A stretch of DNA of 27,177 bases from NCBI GenBank assembly GCA_910579015.1, contig CAJTRO010000045.1:1319-28495 (forward strand), read 5' to 3'. The translations under genes were made by a program, and so were the position numbers. The stretch is from an uncultured Dorea sp. (GTDB lineage: Bacteria > Bacillota_A > Clostridia > Lachnospirales > Lachnospiraceae). The notes under the pieces are model-generated. The model saw only the letters and a program-made list of their open reading frames with translations. It made no database searches and was not told where the DNA came from. Shown in pieces: positions 8,801 to 15,031 of the stretch; position 1 is the first letter of the stretch, and each line of letters opens with the position of its first letter.

Positions 8801-8876
8801 GGGGATGAACGGGCATATTGCGAAGCCGATCGACATCCCAAAGCTGATGGAGCTGTTAAGAAAAATGATGAGTTAA
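5820..8876 (+). CDS. Hybrid sensor histidine kinase with two receiver domains
   Basis: 1018 residues from ATG 5820, which has AAGGAG eight bases upstream; a TTG at 5802 overlapping the previous gene is less likely. Order of domains: TM1 (about 18-40), an extracellular Cache-like sensor region (about 45-300), TM2 (about 304-326), coiled coil, PAS fold (about 365-485), HisKA with MSHDIRTPMNA (H518), and HATPase with N-box LLNLLSNAMKF and G-boxes DTGIGM and GTGLGMAI. A first receiver (phospho-acceptor D810 in IIDWLMPDMNG) and a second receiver (D948 in LVLMDIQMPIMNG) follow. No output DNA-binding domain is attached, so phosphate must pass to a separate regulator or Hpt protein not seen nearby. 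The preceding lipoprotein gene ends 10 bases upstream, which implies coupled expression and a shared signal. Confidence 0.95.
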   Translation: MERLQQTGINKNRKRQTIAYALWGGIMIALILIVTTLWVSRSARIGTDQAVGRVSEFYLEELAGRRSLVVSEELNKNFTYMEKALEVLEESDLESQESLRDFLGKVRKLYGVDKFAMVDEDGIVYTQHSTMSGLSRYSFLAEELKEPVISTSNLYGAKKRVALAMPVEGISFQRKQIKVCFIQINIADMLSSVTLQTSDNETYCNLYYRNGESLTNDDFGYLTAGKNVLSALEDAKMKDGSDYEKLKEDFADGRLGQVSFTYQDTEEELCYIPVEGTDWMLTILIKNNVISGQISSISEEMMRNSIIQIVITVIVMLVIFLGLIHQSRRNAQILLEQEKADRDRIRAAYAQIEREQMDMENIHTAMGSGRWSMEFNEKAELVSCTWTEVFRKMLGYDSEEEFPNRLESWSDLLYPEDREGVLKEYWDTVRDYSGGKGYDVEYRLYTRHAGLRWFHAAGRLSRREDGSPVTFIGLFVDIDDEKKMEEQLNKQKLDLQDALAAAQHANRAKTTFLNNMSHDIRTPMNAIIGFTSLAAAHIENTEQVQDYLAKITTSSNHLLSLINDVLDMSRIESGKMKIEEMESSLPEIMHDLKTIVQADITSKRLEFYIDTDDVVNEHVLCDKLRLNQVLLNLLSNAMKFTKPGGVVGVRILQKGNAPEGFASYEFQVRDTGIGMSKEFQKHVFEPFERERTSTVSGIQGTGLGMAITRNIVDMMGGTISVVSEEGKGSTFSVNLQFKTCSGSVKQEVIPQLKELRALVVDDDFNTCSSVTKMLSTIGMRPDWTTSGKEAVLRARLAVEQNDEYAAYIIDWLMPDMNGIEVVRRIRGIIGDGKPIIILTAYDWSDIEEEARKAGVTAFCSKPIFLSELREILEAPYIDADVEETAVREADVFEGKKILLAEDNELNQEIAVEILEEAGFVIDVADDGAVAVEKLKEAGPGAYDLVLMDIQMPIMNGYEATRRIRAFEDPKLAGIPIIAMTANAFDEDRKAAFDAGMNGHIAKPIDIPKLMELLRKMMS

Positions 8877-8939
8877 AGATTTTAAAAAATTGTATAATTC
8901 CCCTGACGAATATGTGATAAGAATTGGTATATTTTATAC

Positions 8940-8968
8940 TTGATTCTGAAAGTGTATTTGATTATAAT
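8940..8968 (+). promoter_or_regulatory. Sigma-A promoter of the antiporter operon
   Basis: TTGATT at 8940-8945 and TATAAT at 8963-8968 with a 17-base spacer: a perfect -10 box and a 5-of-6 -35 box. The start point would be near 8975, giving a leader of about 37 bases before the ATG at 9012. No clear terminator separates it from the kinase gene. Confidence 0.75.
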
Positions 8969-9011
8969 GTGTTGGTAATTTGACAAATATTTCACAAGAG
9001 GGGGATGTATT

Positions 9012-10358
9012 ATGACAATACCATTATGGCTCTGCATTCCATTTGCAGGGCTTTTATTCTGCATTGCTGTGCTTCCGCTGGTAAAGGGCGAGTGGTGGGA
9101 ATCCCATCAGCCGCTGGTGGTTGCCGGCTGGTCGCTTCTTTTTATCCTGCCCTTTGGGGTGTTATACGGGGGCGGTGCGGCGGCAGAGACGGTGCTGGAA
9201 TGTCTGGTCAATGATTACCTGACCTTTATCGTTCTGTTGTTTGGTCTCTTCTGCGTAGCCGGAAATATTACGATGGAGGGAGATCTGGCGGGTTCTCCAA
9301 GGGTGAATATCATTCTGCTTACGATAGGAACACTGCTGTCGAGCTGGATCGGCACGACAGGCGCGAGTATGTTGATGGTCCGTCCGGTCATCAAGATGAA
9401 TGCCTGGCGCAGGAACCGCTCACACATACTGGTGTTTTTCATCTTTCTGGTATCTAATGTGGGAGGATGTCTGACGCCCATCGGAGATCCCCCGCTGTTG
9501 ATGGGATTTTCCAGAGGGGTTCCGTTTTTCTGGAGCCTGCATCTGCTTCCTGTCATGCTGTTTAACATGGCCGTGCTCCTTACGATTTTTTACTTTATCG
9601 ACAGGAAACGGTATTGCAGGGATATGGCCAGAGGGCGCAAACCGGATATCAGCAAGCCGGGTACGAAGATTAAGATTCGGGGGCTCCATAATCTGGTATT
9701 TCTGGTCATGATCGTTGCGGCAGTGGTCCTGAGTGGGATTCTGCCTGACCAGCCTGTGTTCCAGGATGCAGAGGGACATGTACGGGGAATACACATTTTC
9801 GGAGAAGTGGTCTTGAGTTTTCCGGCGGTCATTGAGATTGCGGTCATACTGCTTGCCGCGTTTTTGTCATTTAAGACGACAGATCCGGTGATCCGCAAGA
9901 AGAACCACTTCACCTGGGGAGCGATAAAGGAAGTCGGGACATTATTTATCGGGATCTTTATCACCATGCAGCCGGCGCTGGCCATTTTAAAGGGAATGGG
10001 CGCGGGGCTTGGGATCACGGAGCCTTACCAGATGTTCTGGACCACCGGTGTGCTCTCAAGTTTCCTTGACAATACGCCGACCTATTTGGTATTTTTGACG
10101 ACGGCCGGGGCGATTGGATTCTCGGACGGGATTGCCACCACGCTTGGGATGGTGCCTGTGAAGGTGTTGACGGCGATTTCCTGTGGAGCGGTATTTATGG
10201 GTGCAAATACTTATATCGGAAATGCGCCGAATTTCATGGTGAAGGCAATCGCGGATGAAAACGGTATCCATATGCCTTCATTCTTCCGCTATATCGGCTG
10301 GTCGCTGATGGTCCTGGTTCCGGTATTTTTGCTGGATACGTTCATATTTTTCAGATAG
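9012..10358 (+). CDS. Ion antiporter of the ArsB/NhaD (CitMHS) superfamily
   Basis: 448 residues and about eleven hydrophobic segments. The motif GGCLTPIGDPP (residues 151-161), SSWIGTTGASMLMVRP before it and FLDNTPTYLVFLTTAG in the second half are the paired re-entrant-loop signatures of the ArsB/NhaD ion transporter superfamily. The annotation usually given to this branch is sodium:proton antiporter or putative citrate transporter; the sequence alone does not decide the ion. The charged cytoplasmic loop near residues 200-220 fits the division into two halves. The GAGGGGGA site precedes the ATG, and a strong promoter lies upstream. The following gene begins 16 bases after the stop, so the two are almost certainly one transcript. 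Confidence 0.85.
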   Translation: MTIPLWLCIPFAGLLFCIAVLPLVKGEWWESHQPLVVAGWSLLFILPFGVLYGGGAAAETVLECLVNDYLTFIVLLFGLFCVAGNITMEGDLAGSPRVNIILLTIGTLLSSWIGTTGASMLMVRPVIKMNAWRRNRSHILVFFIFLVSNVGGCLTPIGDPPLLMGFSRGVPFFWSLHLLPVMLFNMAVLLTIFYFIDRKRYCRDMARGRKPDISKPGTKIKIRGLHNLVFLVMIVAAVVLSGILPDQPVFQDAEGHVRGIHIFGEVVLSFPAVIEIAVILLAAFLSFKTTDPVIRKKNHFTWGAIKEVGTLFIGIFITMQPALAILKGMGAGLGITEPYQMFWTTGVLSSFLDNTPTYLVFLTTAGAIGFSDGIATTLGMVPVKVLTAISCGAVFMGANTYIGNAPNFMVKAIADENGIHMPSFFRYIGWSLMVLVPVFLLDTFIFFR

Positions 10359-10373
10359 GGAGGAGCTGTTAAG

Positions 10374-11411
10374 ATGGCAAATGAAGAGAAGAATCTAAGA
10401 GAGCTTGCCGGCCGGATCTACGATCTGGATGAAGAGGTCTACCGGGAACTTGGCTCCTCGCTGGGGCGGGTGTTTAACGGGAAGAAGGAAGACTGCATCG
10501 AAGAAACGGTGCGGATGATGCATGAGCGGAATCAGGCGTACATCCTGAGAAGCGAGCTGGCGCTGATCAGCAACATGGCCCGGACGATTCCTGACCACAA
10601 AGTGAAGCACCAGATCATGGTTAAATATGATGAGATACTGAAGGAAGTGACAGACCTTCCAACCAGCTTCATCAAAGGCGACATTCTGGACCAGAAGATA
10701 GCCCAGCTCAATACACTGAACCTACAGTCCCGTTTCTCCAAGAACGACCACCTGATCATCTGTATCGGACGTACTTATGGATGCGGCGGCAGTGAGATCG
10801 GGTTCACCCTGGCGGATACGCTTAAGATCAATTACTATGACGTAGAGATATTTGACGAGGTATTGAAGCGTCTGGAGGCAGAAAAGGAGTCTGTGAGAGA
10901 CCGGGGCGGTTACCCTTATAAGAGGGACGGGAAGGATAACCGCCAATATCTGAATGAGATACCGGCCTTTGCGCCGGCCCCGAAGTCAACTCTTAAGGAG
11001 AAGCTAAGGGAGTTCAACCGTTACCACGGACTGCCAAAGAAGGATGCGGTATTCTTTAACCAGAGCGACCTGCTGTGCGATATGGCGAAGAAGGAGGATT
11101 TTGTTGTGATGGGGCGGTGCGCGGATGCGATACTGACCAATAACCGTATCCCGCATATCAGTATCTTTATCACGGCGCCGTTAGAACAGCGGATCCACAG
11201 GGTTATGGAGGTCCGCGGGGTAGAGAATGAGAAGAAGGCGCGGCATCTTCTGGCGCGGCTTGATAAGGCGCATATCAGATACTATAAGTATTATACCGGG
11301 CGCAGCTGGGGAAAGGCCAAGAACTATGATCTGTGCATCAACAGCGCGAGCTATGGGATACAGGGATCTGTGGATCTGATCATGCGGATGATCAGACAGG
11401 AAGAAGTATGA
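10374..11411 (+). CDS. Cytidylate-kinase-like protein with helical N-terminal domain
   Basis: 345 residues. Residues 1-125 are predicted helical and charged and do not resemble cytidylate kinase. From about residue 128 the protein has the fold of the cytidylate-kinase-like family (PF13189): a phosphate loop GRTYGCGGSEIG (from G132), then INYYDVEIFDEVLK, a VVMGRCADAIL strand (about 245-255) and an FITAPLEQRIHRVM lid-type segment. As in the rest of that family, the Walker lysine is missing (GCGGS where true kinases have GxGKS), so ATP use is uncertain. The GGGAGGAG site supports the start. The tight link with the antiporter suggests a regulatory or sensing partnership, which is inference. Confidence 0.85.
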   Translation: MANEEKNLRELAGRIYDLDEEVYRELGSSLGRVFNGKKEDCIEETVRMMHERNQAYILRSELALISNMARTIPDHKVKHQIMVKYDEILKEVTDLPTSFIKGDILDQKIAQLNTLNLQSRFSKNDHLIICIGRTYGCGGSEIGFTLADTLKINYYDVEIFDEVLKRLEAEKESVRDRGGYPYKRDGKDNRQYLNEIPAFAPAPKSTLKEKLREFNRYHGLPKKDAVFFNQSDLLCDMAKKEDFVVMGRCADAILTNNRIPHISIFITAPLEQRIHRVMEVRGVENEKKARHLLARLDKAHIRYYKYYTGRSWGKAKNYDLCINSASYGIQGSVDLIMRMIRQEEV

Positions 11412-11773
11412 TGAATGATCTTAAAATGTGTCAGTATTCCAGAGTGGTAACTGGCACATTCTTAATTTTAAAGAAATATGTTCTGTGTTTCTGTGTGTGA
11501 CATGATACAATATAAAAATGGGGTATCAGAACGTACAGCCTGTTTTGGAAGAACTGGAGAGAGGAGGGCTGTGACAAGATATGTTAGTGAGAGCAGAACA
11601 GGGCGGGCGGTCCCTCATAAAACAAAAAGGAAAGGAATGCATTGTTTGAGTAAGTATAATGTTATGGACTCTTGAGGAGAGTAACATCAGTTATGAATGA
11701 CAGATTAACTGACAGCCTTTGTGTGTAAGAAGACTGTCCGGGGCAGTCTCTTGCATCGGAAGGGTTTTAGACC
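11412..11773 (+). other. 362-base intergenic leader without a convincing gene
   Basis: It contains the hairpin at 11425-11460, an extended -10 element TGATACAAT at 11503-11511 that would start a transcript near 11518, and a small hairpin (AGACTG at 11731-11736 with CAGTCT at 11744-11749) shortly before the next gene. A 65-codon frame at 11478 overlaps the promoter and lacks a ribosome site. An 11-codon frame at 11693-11728 has GAGGAGA upstream, at a long distance, and could be a leader peptide. If the promoter is right, the three-gene cluster has an untranslated leader of about 250 bases. Confidence 0.45.
11425..11460 (+). terminator. Hairpin after the antiporter/kinase-like operon
   Basis: AATGTGTCAGT at 11425-11435 pairs with ACTGGCACATT at 11450-11460 over 11 positions including one G-U pair. 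The stem is followed by CTTAATTTTA, only moderately T-rich. It lies 14 bases after the stop codon, as expected for an intrinsic terminator. Confidence 0.5.
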
Positions 11774-12391
11774 ATGCATAAGGTAAAAGAGATTACTATG
11801 AATGTGACAGGGATGAAGAATACGAATTCTCCAAATCAGGCAGAACTCTTCAAAAACCAGGTGGAGCTTCGGAAGAAAAATCAAGAGGGAGGTTCATTTG
11901 CCCAGAGGCTTGGAAGATTAAAGCAGGACGAAAGCAAAGAGACAGAAGGCAGAGGGACTGTGGTATTGACAAAAGAACAGCTTCTGATGCTGAAAGAGAA
12001 GTATGACGCGGAGAATATGGACGAGAAAGAGTTTTATGATTTTCTGATGGACCTGATAGATCTGAAGGTGTTATCAAAGAAAGAGGTGAAGGAAGAGCTC
12101 GTCCGGAAGATGGCGTTTACATCTATGGTCATGCCGGCATATGATTATTATTCTTATGGAACAGACACACTGTCTCCTGGGAATTATCTGATGCGGTTCA
12201 TGAATGATATTCATTATTCGGAGTATGTGCTTGAGATGATCCGCCAGGGGAAATGTCAAGTCGGGGCGTCAGATTCGCTTGGAACAGTACGTATGATGTA
12301 TGAAAATGATCTGAGGAACAGCCGGAAGATACAGGGGATACTACAGCAATTGAAGAGTGATCCGCCCCGGACGGGGCAGCGCCCTGAATAA
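11774..12391 (+). CDS. Uncharacterised protein, first gene of a three-gene cluster
   Basis: I do not recognise a named family. 205 residues from ATG 11774 (GGAAGGG upstream); the ATG at 11798 is an alternative and would give an N-terminus MNVTGMKNTN, similar in style to the MSINGIGTNG start of the third gene in the cluster. The first 60 residues are polar and probably disordered. Residues 65-115 contain a TKEQLLMLKEKYD ... EKEFYDFLMDLIDLKVLSKK helical segment, and residues 125-190 are helical with YSEYVLEMIRQGK. There is no signal peptide and no membrane segment. It precedes a CD3324-type DNA-binding protein by 49 bases. Similar small proteins occur in Lachnospiraceae as unannotated genes, as far as I can recall. 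Confidence 0.8.
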   Translation: MHKVKEITMNVTGMKNTNSPNQAELFKNQVELRKKNQEGGSFAQRLGRLKQDESKETEGRGTVVLTKEQLLMLKEKYDAENMDEKEFYDFLMDLIDLKVLSKKEVKEELVRKMAFTSMVMPAYDYYSYGTDTLSPGNYLMRFMNDIHYSEYVLEMIRQGKCQVGASDSLGTVRMMYENDLRNSRKIQGILQQLKSDPPRTGQRPE

Positions 12392-12440
12392 CAGAGATTG
12401 GATAATTAGTTATCAGGAAGTTATCAGGGAGGTGCATACA

Positions 12441-12752
12441 ATGGATTACATACGTGCGGCGGAAATCCTGCCACAGGAGCTGATCGAGCAGTTACAGGAA
12501 TATGTGGATGGAGCCGCAGTCTATATCCCTAAGAAAGAGGAGGAGAAGAAAGCCTGGGGAGCGAAGACAAATACGAAGACAGAGCTTGCCAGGCGGAATG
12601 AAAGGATATATACGGAACATCTGGCGGGAACCTCCATTAAGGAATTGGCCAGGGAATATTTTCTGGCAGAGAAAAGTATCCAGCGGATTGTCCGACAGGA
12701 GCGTTCGAAGAGAGATGTGACGGCTATGGAGGGTTGGAAAGATGAGTATTAA
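12441..12752 (+). CDS. CD3324 family helix-turn-helix protein
   Basis: 103 residues from ATG 12441 with AGGGAGG at 12426-12432. It matches the CD3324-like family of clostridia: an N-terminal helix AAEILPQELIEQLQEYVDG, the conserved VYIPKKEEEKKAWGAKTNTK block, and a C-terminal resolvase/Mor-type helix-turn-helix in RIYTEHLAGTSIKELAREYF followed by LAEKSIQRIVRQERS. It is probably a small DNA-binding regulator. It overlaps the next gene by 11 bases, so the two are translationally coupled. Its targets are unknown; autoregulation of the cluster is a reasonable guess. No membrane or signal segment is visible. Confidence 0.88.
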   Translation: MDYIRAAEILPQELIEQLQEYVDGAAVYIPKKEEEKKAWGAKTNTKTELARRNERIYTEHLAGTSIKELAREYFLAEKSIQRIVRQERSKRDVTAMEGWKDEY

Positions 12753-13320
12753 TGGAATCGGAACAAACGGTTGGGGGCAGAGCGCCCGGCAGAAAGGATG
12801 CGCGAAAGGCGGGCTGGGAACAGATACCGGCGTCAGCTTTGCAAAGCAGATGATCGATGCGGCCGGCGCGGGAAATACAACAGGGACAAGGGCGTCGGAT
12901 ATGGGCGCGCGCAAGCATATCATCTATATGAAAACGGATGATATGCTGTATTCCGGCGGAAACGGCGCGGGACTGTCCTTTTATCTTAAGTATGCAAAGG
13001 ATTCCACAGAGGACGATCCTGTGGTGATCGCGAAGGGAGTGGATGAGAACGGCAGGGAATTTACACAGAGAATACACATCAATAATATTGATCCCAGGAA
13101 TGCGACACTGGTTGAGATGCGGGCGCTGGAAGGCCATAAGGGAGTGGATAAGAACGGCGGATTGAGTTCGCTTCCGCCGGGGACAGGTATGATGGGGCTG
13201 AATGACAGGGCTGATTTTATAGCAATGTTCCAGAGGCAGATCAGAGATATGAACCTGCTGAAGCAAGGGAGCAGGGCGGCATACTATCAGTATAGTATGA
13301 TGGAGTATATGAAGGTATAA
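12742..13320 (+). CDS. Uncharacterised protein, third gene of the cluster
   Basis: No named family recognised. 192 residues. The ATG at 12742 overlaps the end of the CD3324 gene; GGAGGG at about 12728 is a suitable ribosome site. The first 60 residues are glycine-rich (NGIGTNGWGQSA, KGGLGTDTG) and probably unstructured. The middle has a beta-rich stretch, DPVVIAKGVDENGREFTQRI, then HINNIDPRNATLVEMRALEG. The C-terminus is helical with FIAMFQRQIRDMNLLKQG and tyrosines near the end. There is no secretion signal. The overall layout (short N-terminal GIG motif, then a V-x-G-x-D-x-x-G-x-x-F strand, then a helical tail) recurs, as I recall, in unannotated Lachnospiraceae proteins. A strong terminator follows, so this is the last gene of the unit. 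Confidence 0.8.
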   Translation: MSINGIGTNGWGQSARQKGCAKGGLGTDTGVSFAKQMIDAAGAGNTTGTRASDMGARKHIIYMKTDDMLYSGGNGAGLSFYLKYAKDSTEDDPVVIAKGVDENGREFTQRIHINNIDPRNATLVEMRALEGHKGVDKNGGLSSLPPGTGMMGLNDRADFIAMFQRQIRDMNLLKQGSRAAYYQYSMMEYMKV

Positions 13321-13363
13321 GAAAACCGGCAGTTTCTTCTTAAGGAAGAATCTGCCGGTTTTC
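13321..13363 (+). terminator. Strong intrinsic terminator, probably bidirectional
   Basis: A perfect 12-base stem GAAAACCGGCAG (13321-13332) / CTGCCGGTTTTC (13352-13363), with further pairing inside the loop. The A4/T4 tracts at the base allow action on both strands. It begins directly after the stop codon at 13320. Confidence 0.85.
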
Positions 13364-13411
13364 TAGTGTATTTCAATAATTTAGAAACTTGGCCATAGGT
13401 GAGAAGATAAC

Positions 13412-13461
13412 TGAAATAACTGGAAATAGTGTTAGATTTCCAGTTATTTCAATATTTTTTT
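13412..13461 (+). terminator. 16-base perfect inverted repeat followed by a T tract
   Basis: TGAAATAACTGGAAAT (13412-13427) and its exact complement at 13436-13451 enclose an 8-base loop. A run of T follows from about 13455. It is a good terminator on the + strand, but it stands alone between a terminated operon and the response-regulator gene, so an operator or attenuator role is also possible. Confidence 0.65.
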
Positions 13462-13488
13462 CAATCCTCAAAAATAGTACAATATTAT
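13460..13488 (+). promoter_or_regulatory. Weak promoter candidate of the starch locus
   Basis: TTCAAT at 13460-13465 and TATTAT at 13483-13488 with a 17-base spacer. TACAAT at 13478 is an alternative -10. It lies directly after the inverted repeat and about 40 bases before the regulator gene. Neither box is strong. Confidence 0.3.
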
Positions 13489-13530
13489 AAAAGAAATGTG
13501 TGGATGAGGGTGGAGAAGAGGGATTGAGAT

Positions 13531-15031
13531 ATGCTGACGATTTTAATCGTAGACGATGAGAGGATAGAACGTAGGGGAATCTGTTTCCTGCTAAAACAAA
13601 GAGTAGAGGAATTTGATATTCTGGAGGCGCCGAATGGAAAGGCAGCATGTGAAATATTGGAAAAAAGATCTGTAGATATTTTGTTTACAGATGTTAAAAT
13701 GCCTTTTATGGATGGCATAGAATTGGTAGGCAAAGCCAGGGAACTGAATGAACAGATAGAAATGGTTATTTTCAGTGGATATGGAGAATTTGAATATGCC
13801 CGCCAGGCAATGAAGGCAGGTGTTGTGAGTTATGTTCTAAAGCCTGTAGATCCCGAAGAATTTCATTCAACAATGGATAGGCTTTTGAAAACAATCGGTA
13901 ATCGAAGAAAGCAAGAACGGAAAAATATTGAAAATCAGAATTTTCTGAATCAGTATTTTTTAGGGAAATATATCTATCAGGGAAATTCGGATTTTTTGAA
14001 AAGAATATCCGATAAAGTGGATATTTCGGATTGGAATCAGATACAAGGATTAATCCTTATTGAGAGTGTAAATAATTTTTTTGAAAAATGGGAGAGGGAA
14101 TTTATTGAGAGGCTTTTGGAAGAAGTGAAACAGAAGTTGTTGTTTTTAAATCTGGGACAAAATCAGGAATTATGTGTGTTATATAGCAGGTGTGACCAGT
14201 TTGTGCTTGCACAGCATATTACCGAATGGATGAATAAATCGTTCGAAGGGGAGTTTTATGTGGCGGCAGGACATCCGATCAGGAAGCTGGATGAAATTCC
14301 AGGAGTTGGAACTGTTGATGGGGAATAAATTTTATCAGAAGGACAGGCATCTGTTTCTTCCGGGAAAAACGTTGGAAGAGTCGAATACAGAGCAATTTTT
14401 AGATGATATTTTAAACAGAATGATTGAAAATATACAGTTGGAAGATATATTGCATCTGTGGGAAAACTTTCGGATTTTGCAGAGTAGTGTTGGAGATTTG
14501 AGAAGATACTCGCAGATTTATACGAAATTTATGTTTGCTAATCTGGTAAAAGAATTTTTTTCACACCGGCACGGTGAAGGAGTGGAGCAGGCTGTCCAGC
14601 AAATTTATGGGTTTCAGTCTATTCAGGAGGTTATGAAGTTTTTGAAGTCTCTTATTGTGGATATGGAACATCATCTGGAAGATAAGGGAAGTGTTTCCAG
14701 AAATGAAGTGGCCAGAGCCAAAAGCTATATTTATGAGCATTATAGTGAAGATATCAGCGTTGAGACATTGGCAGATTTGGTGTATCTGTCTCCGGGGTAT
14801 TTTAGTTATATTTTTAAGAAAGAAATAGGTGAGAATGTAAGCCGGTTTATACGGGAATACCGTATGGAAAAAGCAAAAGAATTATTGTCCGGAACCAATA
14901 AAAAGATTATCCACATTTGTAAAGAAATTGGTTTTTCTAATGTTTCTTATTTCTGCAAGAGCTTCCGGGAGTATTGTGGATGCAGTCCGGAGCAGTACCG
15001 GAAAGGAGAAATACCTAGTGAAGAAACTTAG
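13531..15031 (+). pseudogene. YesN-type AraC-family response regulator, split by a frameshift
   Basis: Two overlapping frames, 13531-14328 and the frame ending at 15031, together make one protein of about 500 residues, the normal YesN length. The first part carries a receiver domain (IVDDERIERRG, phospho-acceptor D54 in FTDVKMPFMDG, YVLKPVDPEEF) and part of the linker. The second carries the rest of the linker (KFYQKDRHLFLPGKTL) and an AraC double helix-turn-helix at the C-terminus (ISVETLADLVYLSPGYFSYIF; IHICKEIGFSNVSYFCKSF). The break is near 14302: removing one G from CCAGGAG restores a continuous frame reading DEIPELELLMGNKF. I see no slippery heptamer, so programmed frameshifting is unlikely; a real mutation or an assembly error is more likely. 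It overlaps the kinase gene by 14 bases and would regulate the downstream operon. Confidence 0.85.

Noticed and set aside
7775..8836. Overlapping minus-strand frames opposite the kinase
   Set aside because: They are antisense shadows of the HATPase and receiver domains; no ribosome sites and no recognisable domains.
11478..11675. 65-codon open frame in the leader of the three-gene cluster
   Set aside because: It starts upstream of and inside the extended -10 promoter, lacks a ribosome site, and its product is cysteine/arginine-rich without any family pattern.
14290..14330. Programmed frameshifting in the response regulator
   Set aside because: No slippery heptamer, no shifty stop codon context and no obvious downstream structure; a simple one-base indel explains the data better.
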